From assembly GCF_040196175.1 (NCBI RefSeq), contig NZ_JBEFNF010000005.1:170163-234162 (forward strand): a stretch of DNA of 64,000 bases, given 5' to 3'. The translations under genes and the position numbers were made by a program. Numbering within the stretch: the stretch's first letter is position 1; every line of letters begins with the position of its first letter. Positions 43,369 to 53,313 of this stretch are shown here, piece after piece. The stretch comes from Halospina sp040196175 (GTDB taxonomy: Bacteria; Pseudomonadota; Gammaproteobacteria; Pseudomonadales; Oleiphilaceae). The notes beneath the pieces are model-generated. The model made no database searches and was not told the origin of the DNA. It saw only the letters and a list, made by a program, of their open reading frames with translations.

Positions 43369-43889
43369 TGAGTAGGCATAGGCAAGCGGTTCCCGGAAAA
43401 ACAAAACATCGGGGTGCCGCCCTGCTGCTGGCGCTGATCATACTGCTTGTGCTCACCCTTCTTGGGATTTCAAGCCTGGACGGCAGCCTGCTGCAAACAC
43501 GTATGGCCAATGCCCAGCGCCAGAGTGTGGTAGCGCTGGAACTGGCTGATGCGGCTCTGGATGAAGTTGAAACGCAGATTAGAGCAGGATCGTTGGGAAC
43601 CGACGATTTCTACAACAAGGGCAATGCCCCTGACCCGTTCCAAAGCGACACCTGGAATGACGCGAACTCGCACGAAGTCAAACTCGAAGGGTTCGAGGAT
43701 GAGCGCTCGCCCGAGTATCGGTTCTTCGTGGAAGATATGGGTGAAATGCAGGTGCGAACGGGATCGATGGACGTGACCAACTCATCCGTGGTGGATGCGC
43801 GCCGGGTCCGAATCGTGGTGAACGCTCATAGCCCGCATGGCAATGGGCAGCGGCTGATTGAATCGTTCTACGTCTATGATGACGCCTGA
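43368..43889 (+). CDS. pilX: Type IV pilus assembly protein PilX
   Basis: A 173-residue minor pilin. The N-terminus has KHRGAALLLALIILLVLTLLGISSL in place of a classic prepilin site, as usual for PilX, followed by QTRMANAQRQSVVALELADAALDEVE, the family hallmark. It lies directly between pilW (one-base overlap) and pilY1. Confidence 0.92.
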   Translation: MSRHRQAVPGKTKHRGAALLLALIILLVLTLLGISSLDGSLLQTRMANAQRQSVVALELADAALDEVETQIRAGSLGTDDFYNKGNAPDPFQSDTWNDANSHEVKLEGFEDERSPEYRFFVEDMGEMQVRTGSMDVTNSSVVDARRVRIVVNAHSPHGNGQRLIESFYVYDDA

Positions 43890-43908
43890 ACCTGAGTGTG
43901 GGGGAAGT

Positions 43909-46900
43909 ATGAGCTGGGTTATACGCAATAAAACGTTTTACAAATGGTTGTCAGGGATAGGGCTGGCCCTGTTGCTTTGGCCATCGCTGATTGTAGGGGC
44001 CGAGCTGGTGGATAAGCCCCTGTTTGTGGGCTCGAAGGTTCAGCCGAATATCATGTTCCTGATGGATGATTCTGGGTCCATGCAGTTTGAGTATATGCCA
44101 AACGAAATCAGCTCGGCTTTTGGTGAGTATGTTTATCGAAGTCCTTGGGATGTGGGTAGCTCTGTTTACGATTGTGGTGATGGTGACCTGGTAAATCTGA
44201 ATGGTGACTTTAGGTGTCGACTTGAGAGAGCGGTTAGTTCGGGGAAGGAGGTGGAAAACCAGTGGTATTTCTCCTCAAAAGAGAACACCGTTTATTTTGA
44301 TCCGGACCCCGAGAAAGAATACCGCCCCCCCCTCAAGCCCAATGCGGAAGACGATGATGACCGCATGCCCGACGCGCGCTATGACAATGCATGGAAGAAC
44401 GGGTACCAGGATTACTTCGCCGAGGGCGGGACCACCAAGGATGATTTGCGGGATGATTTTGAGCACAGTGGGGTGACATTTGATGAGTCTGGGGCGTTCT
44501 ACTACGAATTCGATGGGGATGAAGAGGGCTGTGAGTCTGACCCGCGACAGAACAAGTGCTACAACTACGTGGCCGTTAATGATACCTCGGCTGATAGTGA
44601 TGTCAGACAGCGTTTTGCGAACTGGTATGCCTACTACCGAACGCGCCGCTATACCGCGCGTGCCGCCATCAGTGAAGGGTTTGATAGGCTGGGTGAGAAA
44701 GCGCGCCTTGGCTGGGGCACCATCAACACCAGATCCTTTCAGGCGGGGAATGTGGATGGCACCCGCCAGGAGGCAGTTATTCAGGGGGTTCGCCCTTACG
44801 GTCAGTCGCATCGCAAGACCTTCTATGATTTTCTTTATACGGTAGATGCCAACGGGGGCACTCCGCTTCGCCGGGCTCTGAATGGTGCTGGTCGGTACTA
44901 TGAGAAGAATGATCGGTCCTGGGCAGACGATCCGAGTTCTTCCACCTCCGAGCTGCGTGAATGCCGTCAGTCCAATACCATTCTGATGACGGATGGATTC
45001 TGGAGCTCCAACCAACCCGGTAGACCGCTCCCTGGTGATATCGATAGTGAGGCCGGTGAGCTGATACAGAATACGGCTGCAGGCGACAGCTACCGGTACC
45101 AAGCGAACGATTTTTGGTCGGATTCCGAAGGTAACACGCTTGCGGACGTCGCCATGGATTACTGGAAGCGGGATATCCGCAGTGGCTTGGACAATTTTGT
45201 GCCCAGTTCAAAGCTTAACCCGGCATTCTGGCAACACATGGTCACTCATGGTGTGGGACTGGGCGTTGATGGAACGCTTGATGCGGATTCTGTTGTTGAT
45301 GAGCTCCAGAAGCTGGATCCAACTGATGAGGAGCAGGAACCGTTAACTGAGGCCGACCTGAAAGACGTCAATTGGCCGGATCCGGTCGCCGCTGGAAACG
45401 GTTCGCCGGAAAGGATCGATGATCTACTCCATGCAGCCATGAACAGCCGGGGCAGCTTTTTCAGCACCAGCCGAGTTGATGAATTCGCTCAAGAGATGGG
45501 CGGGCTCCTGAAAGAAATTGAGTCGGAAGCTGCGTCTTCCAGTGGTGTTTCTTTTGATGTCGCCACTATCAAAGAGGATGCTTTAACCTTTGCAGCTTCA
45601 TTTGATCCTGCGAGTTGGAGCGGCGATATTCAGGCATTGCCGATCATTAAAGAAAAGGATGGAGACTTTACCTTTCCAGATACTCTGGACGGGGGTATCT
45701 GGTCAGCCGCGGATCAGTTGGACAAGCCGGGATTCACGAATCTCGACCGCACCATTATTACTGGATCAGATGGCGAGGGCATAGCGTTTAGATGGGATAA
45801 GCTTGATTCGGCACAGAAAGCTGACCTGGAAGCGGGCCCCGGGGACAATCCACAGGCTTTGCTTGATTTTCTGCGCGGAGCACGAAAGCAGGAGGGGTCA
45901 ATGTTTCGTGAAAGAGCGAGCCGGTTGGGAGACGTTGTGAACTCGACACCGTCCTATGTTGGTGCGCCCAACGCCGGCTGGCCTGACCAAGAGCCCTACG
46001 CACCAAAGAATTCGCCTTATTCGGACTTTGAGTTTGATCAGAAGGATCGCACGCCGGTGATCTACGCGGGCGCTAATGACGGCATGCTTCATGGTTTCAA
46101 GGCCACAGAGGATGGCGGCGAAGAGGTGCTTGCGTACATACCTGAGTATCTCTATTCCGATCAACCGAACCAGGGCCTGCATGCACTAGCCGATCCGGCC
46201 TATCAGCATCAATATTACGTTGATCTGCCGCCAAGGACTCAGGATGTTTACGTTGATGGAGAATGGCGAACTATTCTGATCGGCGGTAGCCGCACCGGGG
46301 CGAGCGGGATTTTTGCACTCGATGTCACAGATCCGGCTGAGTTCTCTGAGAGCAATGCAACGGATATTGCGCTGTGGGAATTCTCCGATGCTGACGATGA
46401 GCGGCTAGGTCGCATCACCCAAGCGCCTATCATTACACCAGCTGCCTGGGGCAATAATGGGCAGGATGTGCGGTGGACGGTTTTTCTGCCCAACGGTTAC
46501 AAGTCGGGCTCCCAGTCCACGGGCTTCTTTATGCTGGATTTTGAGGCGGGTATACAGGACGGTTGGAGCAAAAAGGCTGTCAATTATGTGGAGTTTGATA
46601 CCGGATTCGGCGCAACCGGCCTTTCACCGTTGAAAGTTCTGGATACCGATGCCGATGGCATTGCGGACCGGGTCTATGCTGGGGATTTGGAGGGCAATCT
46701 GTGGGCGGCTTCCAGCCGGAATGGTTGGGGATCGGTTTACTCCAGTGGTAAGGGAGGAAACGCAACGCCCCAACCCTTGTTCAAGGCACGTGACGGCAAG
46801 GGCAATGCACAGCCTATAACAGCCGCACCGGCAGTAACCCGAACGCCTCTTCCTAATGTGAGTGCTAACGATGATGATTTTCTGGTAGTTCTGGGCACGG

Positions 46901-47493
46901 GTGAGTACGAATTCGAGGGCGCCCCGCAGGACGACCAGACGCAGAGCGTCTACGCGGTGCGGGACCAGGGAGAGAGTGGGCTCGACCGGGATGCACTGGT
47001 CTCGCGGGCTTTCACCACATCTGAAGAGTCGAAAGAAGGGGAGGATGGGAACGTTAAAGTACGCCAGTCCAATGGCGATAAGATGGATTATAATAGCAAC
47101 GAGGGCTGGTACATCGATTTGCCGAAGCAGTTTGAGCGGGTGACAACGGCTGCCAGTATCCGTCGCGTTAAAACGTCTTCCGGTGTGCGTCAGGTTGCGT
47201 TCATTAATTCCATGATTCCTGACGTAAACCCTTGTGCTCAGGGAGGGCGAGGGTGGCTCATGGCGTTTGGGATTGATGGCCGTACACCTCAGACACCGGT
47301 ATTCCTTGAGTTTGATAAACCAATTGTAGGTTACCAAGTTGGCGGATTGCCTAATGAGTCAGAGACGGTTGGCGGTGGTGATAAAGACTACCGAACCACC
47401 ACGCTCTCTGACGGCAGCCTGGAGGGGACACCGATCTCGCCCAATTCAGCAGATGTGAACTGGCGGCTTGGCTGGCGGGAACTCATCCAATGA
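43909..47493 (+). CDS. pilY1: Type IV pilus tip adhesin/assembly protein PilY1
   Basis: A 1,194-residue secreted protein. ATG 43909 follows GGGGAAG and opens a signal peptide (KWLSGIGLALLLWPSLIVGA). A vWA-like domain follows, with IMFLMDDSGSMQFEY (MIDAS DxSxS) and NTILMTDGFWSSN. The C-terminal half is the PilY1 beta-propeller (VNSTPSYVGAPN, YAGANDGMLHGFKA, EVLAYIPEYLY) with a calcium site in DTDADGIADRVYAGDLEGNLW. PilY1 sits at the pilus tip with minor pilins and mediates adhesion and surface sensing. Its stop overlaps pilE (ATGA). Confidence 0.94.
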   Translation: MSWVIRNKTFYKWLSGIGLALLLWPSLIVGAELVDKPLFVGSKVQPNIMFLMDDSGSMQFEYMPNEISSAFGEYVYRSPWDVGSSVYDCGDGDLVNLNGDFRCRLERAVSSGKEVENQWYFSSKENTVYFDPDPEKEYRPPLKPNAEDDDDRMPDARYDNAWKNGYQDYFAEGGTTKDDLRDDFEHSGVTFDESGAFYYEFDGDEEGCESDPRQNKCYNYVAVNDTSADSDVRQRFANWYAYYRTRRYTARAAISEGFDRLGEKARLGWGTINTRSFQAGNVDGTRQEAVIQGVRPYGQSHRKTFYDFLYTVDANGGTPLRRALNGAGRYYEKNDRSWADDPSSSTSELRECRQSNTILMTDGFWSSNQPGRPLPGDIDSEAGELIQNTAAGDSYRYQANDFWSDSEGNTLADVAMDYWKRDIRSGLDNFVPSSKLNPAFWQHMVTHGVGLGVDGTLDADSVVDELQKLDPTDEEQEPLTEADLKDVNWPDPVAAGNGSPERIDDLLHAAMNSRGSFFSTSRVDEFAQEMGGLLKEIESEAASSSGVSFDVATIKEDALTFAASFDPASWSGDIQALPIIKEKDGDFTFPDTLDGGIWSAADQLDKPGFTNLDRTIITGSDGEGIAFRWDKLDSAQKADLEAGPGDNPQALLDFLRGARKQEGSMFRERASRLGDVVNSTPSYVGAPNAGWPDQEPYAPKNSPYSDFEFDQKDRTPVIYAGANDGMLHGFKATEDGGEEVLAYIPEYLYSDQPNQGLHALADPAYQHQYYVDLPPRTQDVYVDGEWRTILIGGSRTGASGIFALDVTDPAEFSESNATDIALWEFSDADDERLGRITQAPIITPAAWGNNGQDVRWTVFLPNGYKSGSQSTGFFMLDFEAGIQDGWSKKAVNYVEFDTGFGATGLSPLKVLDTDADGIADRVYAGDLEGNLWAASSRNGWGSVYSSGKGGNATPQPLFKARDGKGNAQPITAAPAVTRTPLPNVSANDDDFLVVLGTGEYEFEGAPQDDQTQSVYAVRDQGESGLDRDALVSRAFTTSEESKEGEDGNVKVRQSNGDKMDYNSNEGWYIDLPKQFERVTTAASIRRVKTSSGVRQVAFINSMIPDVNPCAQGGRGWLMAFGIDGRTPQTPVFLEFDKPIVGYQVGGLPNESETVGGGDKDYRTTTLSDGSLEGTPISPNSADVNWRLGWRELIQ

Positions 47494-47942
47494 ATGAACG
47501 ACGAACATTCAGACGGGATGTGCGCCTCGGCTGGAGAGGATGCACGGGCGTGACGCTGATTGAACTGATGATCGTCGTCGCGATCATCGGTATCCTCACT
47601 GCCATTGCGGTTCCGACCTATCAGGGGTATGTGGAGCAGACCCGGCGCGCCACTGCTCAGAGCGATCTTATGGAGCTGTCACAGTGGATGGAAAAGCGCT
47701 ACAGCAGGAACTTCAGCTATCAGGACAATAACGACAATGCGCCCACGCTGCCCTTCAATCATTCACCTCAGGACTATAAGGCAGCGGAGGCGTACTACGG
47801 CATCAGCTTTGATGGTAGTGTCACGGATGACGCTTACACGTTGCAGGCAAAACCCAAGAACGCCCAGACCGGCGACGACTGTGGCACCCTGACGCTGGAC
47901 CATCAGGGTAATCGCGGTTCTGGCGGCAGTGATTGCTGGTAG
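47490..47942 (+). CDS. pilE: Type IV pilus minor pilin PilE
   Basis: A 150-residue pilin. Prepilin cleavage is expected at GCTG before VTLIELMIVVAIIGILTAIAVP with Glu at +5. YVEQTRRATAQSDLMELSQWMEKRYSRN is typical of PilE-type minor pilins, and the two C-terminal cysteines (DDCGTL and SDCW) would form the disulfide loop. It is the last gene of the island and is coupled to pilY1. Confidence 0.92.
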   Translation: MNERRTFRRDVRLGWRGCTGVTLIELMIVVAIIGILTAIAVPTYQGYVEQTRRATAQSDLMELSQWMEKRYSRNFSYQDNNDNAPTLPFNHSPQDYKAAEAYYGISFDGSVTDDAYTLQAKPKNAQTGDDCGTLTLDHQGNRGSGGSDCW

Positions 47943-47947
47943 TCGGG

Positions 47948-48505
47948 TTACGGGCAGCTCACGGGCTGCCCGCTGCTGCCCTGCACAATGCCGTCCCCGG
48001 ACTGATCCTGGGCGTAGCGCAGGCGCCCGCCCATATTGATGATGAGTTGGCCGGCGTTTGTCTCGTCACCGCTTTCCGGGCACCAGGTCAGGTTGCCGAG
48101 CGTTCCTCGCGCCATACCATTGGGCCGGTACTGGAAATAGCCGCGGTTGCCCACGCGCACGTGCCAGTTGCCTGATTCGGGCGGCTCCTTAACGCGGAAA
48201 ACCGCCTGATTACTGGTGAGCGCCCGCTGGTTGTCCGGATCAGCGAATACATGCACCGGCCGTTGCCAATCGCCTGTGCATTGATTGCTGGCATCGAGCG
48301 GGCAGATGGTTACGATGGTGCCCTGGCTGACGGCCTCGGTTCGGGCAAGATGGAAGAGGCCCACCATGCTCTGCATCTGGCTTCGGCGGGCGGTATTCTC
48401 GAAAAGTTTCTGCATGCCGGGCACGACGGTGGTGGTTGCAATGGCCAGCACCGCGATCACAATGATCAGTTCGAGCAGCGTCACGCCGCATTGTTTGCGT
48501 CTCAT
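47948..48505 (-). CDS. fimT: GspH/FimT-family pseudopilin (second copy)
   Basis: A 185-residue pseudopilin with a very short leader, MRRKQCG, before VTLLELIIVIAVLAIATTTVVP; Glu at +5. MQSMVGLFHLARTEAVSQGTIVTICPLD is the FimT/GspH core. It is transcribed toward the pilE end (five-base gap), away from pilR, matching the position of fimT beside pilR in Pseudomonas. Higher GC than the pilus island. Confidence 0.88.
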   Translation of the reverse strand: MRRKQCGVTLLELIIVIAVLAIATTTVVPGMQKLFENTARRSQMQSMVGLFHLARTEAVSQGTIVTICPLDASNQCTGDWQRPVHVFADPDNQRALTSNQAVFRVKEPPESGNWHVRVGNRGYFQYRPNGMARGTLGNLTWCPESGDETNAGQLIINMGGRLRYAQDQSGDGIVQGSSGQPVSCP

Positions 48506-48584
48506 CCCTGAGAGTCCTTTTGTCTGATCCGTTCAATCCCTGTTCGGAAGCACAGATTCTAGGCAAACGGGCGCGGGCGGGCAA

Positions 48585-49955
48585 CTACTCCATTCCCAGT
48601 TTTTTCAGCTTGTAGCGTAGCGCCCGGAAGCTGACCCCAAGCTGGCGTGCAGCTGCTGTTTTATTGCCCTCGGTCTGGGCCATGGCTTTGTCGATGGTAG
48701 TGCGTTCGATGGACTCCAGATAGGACTCCAGGTCCATGCCGCTTTCCGCAGGGTCTGGAAGGCCTGCGTTGCCGCCTCCCTCCGGGGTTTTTGAGGGGCC
48801 GCCGAGCTGTAGGTCCGAGGCGTTAATGGCGTCGTCCTCGCTCAGCGTGAAAGCCCTCTCTAGACAGTTCTCCAGCTCCCGCACATTGCCGGGAAAAGGA
48901 TGCGCCTGAAGGGCGGTCAGTGCCTCTTTGCTGAGTTGGGCTGGTGGTAGCTCGTAGTCCTGCGCCAGGCGCGCGAGGATATGCTGGGCGAGGATTGGAA
49001 TATCGGCCGTGCGCTCGCGCAGTGAGGGAACCCGCAGTTCAATAACGTTGATGCGATAGAACAGGTCCTGGCGGAACAGGCCGTCTTCCACGAGTGCGGC
49101 TAGGTTGCGGTGCGTGGCGCTGAGAACGCGCACGTCCACTGCTGTTTCCTCTTTGGCGCCGACTGGACGGATGCGTTTCTCCTGAATCGCCCGCAGCAGC
49201 TTGACCTGCATCGGCATGGGAAGGTCCGCGACCTCGTCGAGAAACAGAGTGCCCTGGTGCGCCGCCTGGAACAGGCCGTCTTTGTTCTCGGTGGCGCCGG
49301 TGAAGCTGCCCTTGCGGTGCCCGAAGAACTCGCTTTCCATCAGCTCCTGGGGAATGGCGCCGCAGTTGACGGGCACGAAGCGGTGCGAACGTCTTGGGCC
49401 GTGTTCGTGGATCAGCCGTGCCACCAGTTCTTTGCCGCTGCCGGATTCGCCGCTGATGTAAACCGGCGCTTGGCTGCGCGCGACCTTGCGCGCCTGGCGG
49501 CGGAGGGCGTCAATCTCGGGGGAGTCGCCCAGTAGGGGGTCATCCTCGTCGGGTCGGTCGTCGCCTTTACTCTGGCTGCCGGTGTCCGCGGGCAGGCGCA
49601 GGGCACTTTCCACCAGCTCGCGCAGGCGGGGCAGTTCCACGGGTTTGGAAACAAAATCGAACGCGCCGGTTTTAAGGGCGGTTATGGCGGAGTCCATGCT
49701 GCCGTAGGCGGTAATCACCGCGACCGGTACGCCGGGGCACTGGCTCTGCATCCAGTCCACCAGGTCGATGCCATTACCGTCCGGCAGGCTCATGTCGGTC
49801 AGGCAGAGGTGGAAGGGCTGATTGGCGAGCAGGTCGCGCGCTTCACTCAGTGTTGCGGCAGCGGTGCACTCAATGGCCATACGGCTGAGTGTGATGTCGA
49901 GAAGCTCCCGGATGTCGGGTTCGTCGTCAACGATCAGGGCCCTGTAATCACTCAT
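48585..49955 (-). CDS. pilR: Sigma-54 response regulator PilR
   Basis: A 456-residue NtrC-type activator of pilin transcription. Receiver (about 1-120) with LCLTDMSLPDGNG holding the phospho-acceptor Asp. AAA+ domain (about 145-385) with GESGSGKELVARLIH, GTLFLDEVADLP and the sigma-54 loop GSFTGA instead of GAFTGA. The Fis-type helix-turn-helix at the end is NKTAAARQLGVSFRALRYKLKKLG. It follows pilS by three bases; the pair probably controls the major pilin gene outside this window. Confidence 0.95.
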   Translation of the reverse strand: MSDYRALIVDDEPDIRELLDITLSRMAIECTAAATLSEARDLLANQPFHLCLTDMSLPDGNGIDLVDWMQSQCPGVPVAVITAYGSMDSAITALKTGAFDFVSKPVELPRLRELVESALRLPADTGSQSKGDDRPDEDDPLLGDSPEIDALRRQARKVARSQAPVYISGESGSGKELVARLIHEHGPRRSHRFVPVNCGAIPQELMESEFFGHRKGSFTGATENKDGLFQAAHQGTLFLDEVADLPMPMQVKLLRAIQEKRIRPVGAKEETAVDVRVLSATHRNLAALVEDGLFRQDLFYRINVIELRVPSLRERTADIPILAQHILARLAQDYELPPAQLSKEALTALQAHPFPGNVRELENCLERAFTLSEDDAINASDLQLGGPSKTPEGGGNAGLPDPAESGMDLESYLESIERTTIDKAMAQTEGNKTAAARQLGVSFRALRYKLKKLGME

Positions 49956-49958
49956 GGT

Positions 49959-51599
49959 TCATTCATTCCCTATCAGGTTGGCGCCCGAGGCACTGAAATC
50001 CAGCGCGCGGCGGCCCGGATGGGCGAAGGTGATGCGGAAACAGCATCCCTCCGTGCCGCTTTCCAGGAGAAAGAGCCGGGCCTGGTTGGCCTCGCACAGT
50101 TCCCGGGCCAGATAGAGGCCCAGGCCCGTGCCTTCCTGTTCCGTGGTCTGGAAAGGCTCGAACAGGGAGGCCTGCTGGGAGTCACTCAGCCCTGGCCCGT
50201 AGTCCCATACATCAATATAGGCTCTCTGGCCGTCGTCGGTCACACCGGTACGCACGGTGAGTTGGGGGCGACCGGTGCGCTTTTGGCTGTAACGCAGGCC
50301 GTTGTCGATGAGATTGGTCAGGGCCTGCTGGAGCTGTGATGGGTCGAAGCGCGCTGATCCAGGGGAACCCGACAGTTTAAGGTCAATCAATACCGGTTCC
50401 TGAACCGTCTCGACATAGTCATTGACGACATGGGCCAGCCATTCACCCAGATCCATCAGGCGGACACTGGTGCTCCGCCGACGGGAGAGCTCCAGAACGT
50501 TCTCGATGATGGTGTTCACACGCTCACTATGGCGTTGGATGATGCCAGCCATCCGGCGATCGCCCTCATTAGTGCTACTGGACTCGCCCAGCAACTGGGC
50601 GGCGTGACTGATTGCGCCCAGGGGGTTGCGGATTTCATGCGCGATGCCGGCGGTGAGCCGACCCAGGGAGGCCAGTTTCATCTGCTGGGCCTGTTGGGTG
50701 ATTTTGCCCGTGTCCTCCAGAAAGATCAGGATCAGGTGTTCCAGCGGACTGTCCAGGCGCATGAAGTTGGCCTGGACGCTGGGCGTATCGTTACGGGCCT
50801 GGAATGGTGGTGTGCGCTCGCCGGGCTGCTCGAGCCATTGATCCAATCGCTGTTTCAGGGGCTGGGGAAGCGTGGTGAGCCGGGGCGAGGCGCCACGCTC
50901 GCCCAGTAGAAGTTCGCCGGAAGCGGCGTTGGCCAGGCGGATGGCGCCATTAGGTTCCGCCACCAGGATGCCGGTGTGCATGCGCTGGATGATTTGGTGG
51001 TTGAGGTGTTCCAGCTCCTCAATGCTGCGGGCACGTTCTGAAGCCAACTGTTCGCTGGAGGCCAGGCGGCGGGTAATATTCTGGAGCAGAAAGGCGGCCG
51101 CAAAGTAGATCCCCCCCATAACCCCGGCGCGCACGATGGTATCCACGCCTGATAGATCCTGAAGCATCAACAGCGTGGCCGTGACCAGCGAGGCGAGCGT
51201 TGCCAGAGCGGCGTAGAAAGTGCCGATGCGGCCCGGAATCAGGATGTTGCCCGCAGCCACGCTGATGATCACCAGATTCACAATGCCACTGCTGATGCCG
51301 CCGCTGAAAAAGGCGAGCAGGTGGATCATCAGAATATCGGTCAGGATGGAGACGGTAATGTGCCAGGGCCGGAGTATATAACCGGCCAGCAGCAGCATAC
51401 CGGTAACAATGTTCATCGCCAGGTAAGCGAGTGCCGTTGCCTGGAAAAGCCATTCATCGCGCAGCGTAGTGCCGACCAGATCGGTCTCGAGCAGCAGCAG
51501 GGCGACCAGCAGAAGGCTGACGGCGATCCGGTAGTAGTTGTAGACCCGGAACAGGCGGGCGCGCTGGTCTTTCCTTACTGCTGTGGGCGACGCCTCCAT
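49959..51599 (-). CDS. pilS: Two-component sensor kinase PilS
   Basis: A 546-residue inner-membrane histidine kinase. ATG 51599 follows GGGAG. About six transmembrane segments fill residues 25-190, then a PAS-like region (HTGILVAEPNGAIRLANAAS), the H-box GIAHEIRNPLGAISHAAQ and ATPase boxes (NLIDNGLRYSQ, DYGPGLS, GTGLGLYLARELCE). PilS phosphorylates PilR and, in Pseudomonas, senses pilin in the membrane. It diverges from nadE. Confidence 0.95.
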   Translation of the reverse strand: MEASPTAVRKDQRARLFRVYNYYRIAVSLLLVALLLLETDLVGTTLRDEWLFQATALAYLAMNIVTGMLLLAGYILRPWHITVSILTDILMIHLLAFFSGGISSGIVNLVIISVAAGNILIPGRIGTFYAALATLASLVTATLLMLQDLSGVDTIVRAGVMGGIYFAAAFLLQNITRRLASSEQLASERARSIEELEHLNHQIIQRMHTGILVAEPNGAIRLANAASGELLLGERGASPRLTTLPQPLKQRLDQWLEQPGERTPPFQARNDTPSVQANFMRLDSPLEHLILIFLEDTGKITQQAQQMKLASLGRLTAGIAHEIRNPLGAISHAAQLLGESSSTNEGDRRMAGIIQRHSERVNTIIENVLELSRRRSTSVRLMDLGEWLAHVVNDYVETVQEPVLIDLKLSGSPGSARFDPSQLQQALTNLIDNGLRYSQKRTGRPQLTVRTGVTDDGQRAYIDVWDYGPGLSDSQQASLFEPFQTTEQEGTGLGLYLARELCEANQARLFLLESGTEGCCFRITFAHPGRRALDFSASGANLIGNE

Positions 51600-51619
51600 G
51601 GAGACTCCCTGTGGGTGCA

Positions 51620-51648
51620 ACGTCAAAATGGTTTCAGCGGGTTATAAT
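51620..51648 (+). promoter_or_regulatory. Possible nadE promoter (-10 only)
   Basis: A perfect TATAAT lies at 51643-51648, 36 bases before the nadE start, but the -35 region 17 bases upstream (ACGTCA) is poor. Confidence 0.35.
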
Positions 51649-51684
51649 AGCGTTCCAGTGCCCATGGTGACAGGAGACAGTGGA

Positions 51685-53307
51685 ATGACAGCGGGTTTGC
51701 GGGTTCTGATGGCCCAGTTTAATGCCACGGTCGGGGATATCCCCGGTAACGCTGAGGGCATACTTTCGATGACTCAGGACGCCGTACGTGAGCAAGGGGC
51801 GGAGATGGTGGTTTTTCCGGAGCTGGCGTTGACCGGCTACCCCCCGGAAGACCTGCTGCTGCGGCCGAGTATTGGTGTCAGGGTGGAGCGGGCGGTGGCC
51901 CATATTGCGGCTAATATGCCGGAGGTCGTCCTCGTCTTCGGTGCACCGCAGGTTACCGATGAAGGTCTGGTCAATGCAGCCATGGTGCTGGATTCCGGTC
52001 GGGTTCTGGGGCACGCGGCCAAGCAGTACCTGCCGAATCAGGATGTGTTCGATGAGAAACGCTGGTTCATTCCCGCAGTGGAGACAAGCGTGTTTGAGCT
52101 GCGGGGGCTGCCTGTCGCCATAACCATCTGCGAAGACATCTGGCATGAGCGCCCTGCGGCCTCCGCCGCTGAAAAAGGAGCGCGTCTGCTGATCAACCTC
52201 AATGCCTCTCCCTACCACCTAAACCGCCAGCCCGAGCGCCGGGAGCGCCTCGCTAGGGTTGCCCGCGCCCACAATCTGAGCATCGTCTATGTGAACCTCG
52301 TGGGCGGGCAGGATGAGCTGGTCTTTGATGGCGGGTCACTGGCGTTTGATGGTCAGGGGCGCGAGTGCACTCGAGCGCCGCGTTTTGACGAGGGGCTGCA
52401 TGCCGTAATGCTGGATGCCACGGGTGGCATTCTGGAGACAGAAGCCGCACCAGAACCGGACGAGGATGCGCTCGCCTACCGGGCTCTGTGTGTTGGGCTG
52501 CGTGACTACATTGGCAAGAACGGTTTCCCGTCAGTGGTTCTGGGGCTGTCCGGCGGTATTGATTCGGCGCTGACTCTGGCTGTGGCGGTGGATGCCCTTG
52601 GGGCGGACCGGGTCGCCGCAGTGATGATGCCATTCCGTTACACCTCGGGGATTAGCCTGGAGGACGCGGAGCGTATGACGAACGGGCTGGGCGTTGAGTA
52701 TCGGGTGCTGTCCATCGAGTCCATCTACGAGGCCTTCATGGGGACGCTGGCCGAGTCCTTCGGTGGCCAGGCTGCGGATACCACCGAGGAGAACCTCCAG
52801 GCACGGATCCGTGGCACGCTGCTGATGAGTCTTTCCAACAAGTTCGGCAGTCTGGTTCTGACCACGGGCAATAAGAGTGAGCTGGCTGTGGGCTACTCCA
52901 CCCTCTACGGCGACATGGCGGGTGGCTTCAGTGTGCTCAAAGATGTGTCCAAGACGCTGGTTTACCGGCTTTCACGCTGGCGCAACCAGGAACAGGAGGC
53001 GATTCCGCAACGGATCATTGAACGTCCGCCTTCGGCGGAGCTGGCGCCGGACCAGAAGGACGAGGACAGCCTGCCGCCCTACGAAGTGCTGGACCGGATT
53101 CTGGCGCTGTACGTGGAGAAGGATGTGAGTGCTGAAGGCATCATTGCCGAAGGCTATGCGCGCGAGGACGTGATGCGAGCGGTCCGGTTGGTGGACATCA
53201 ATGAATACAAGCGCCGTCAGGCACCCATCGGCACGCGCATCACGCAGCGCGGCTTCGGTCGGGATCGGCGTTACCCGATCACCAACCGCTGGAAAGCGGG
53301 CGACTGA
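51685..53307 (+). CDS. nadE: Glutamine-dependent NAD+ synthetase
   Basis: A 540-residue two-domain enzyme that amidates deamido-NAD. ATG 51685 follows GGAG. The N-terminal nitrilase/glutaminase domain (about 1-260) has VVFPELALTGYPPEDLL, KQYLPNQDVFDE and AITICEDIWHE, carrying the catalytic Glu, Lys and Cys. The synthetase domain (about 270-540) has VVLGLSGGIDSALTLAVAVD (P-loop) and TTGNKSELAVGYSTLYGDM. It converges on bamD. In Pseudomonas nadE is not at this place, so it is a local difference from that order. Confidence 0.96.
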   Translation: MTAGLRVLMAQFNATVGDIPGNAEGILSMTQDAVREQGAEMVVFPELALTGYPPEDLLLRPSIGVRVERAVAHIAANMPEVVLVFGAPQVTDEGLVNAAMVLDSGRVLGHAAKQYLPNQDVFDEKRWFIPAVETSVFELRGLPVAITICEDIWHERPAASAAEKGARLLINLNASPYHLNRQPERRERLARVARAHNLSIVYVNLVGGQDELVFDGGSLAFDGQGRECTRAPRFDEGLHAVMLDATGGILETEAAPEPDEDALAYRALCVGLRDYIGKNGFPSVVLGLSGGIDSALTLAVAVDALGADRVAAVMMPFRYTSGISLEDAERMTNGLGVEYRVLSIESIYEAFMGTLAESFGGQAADTTEENLQARIRGTLLMSLSNKFGSLVLTTGNKSELAVGYSTLYGDMAGGFSVLKDVSKTLVYRLSRWRNQEQEAIPQRIIERPPSAELAPDQKDEDSLPPYEVLDRILALYVEKDVSAEGIIAEGYAREDVMRAVRLVDINEYKRRQAPIGTRITQRGFGRDRRYPITNRWKAGD

Positions 53308-53313
53308 CGCCCG

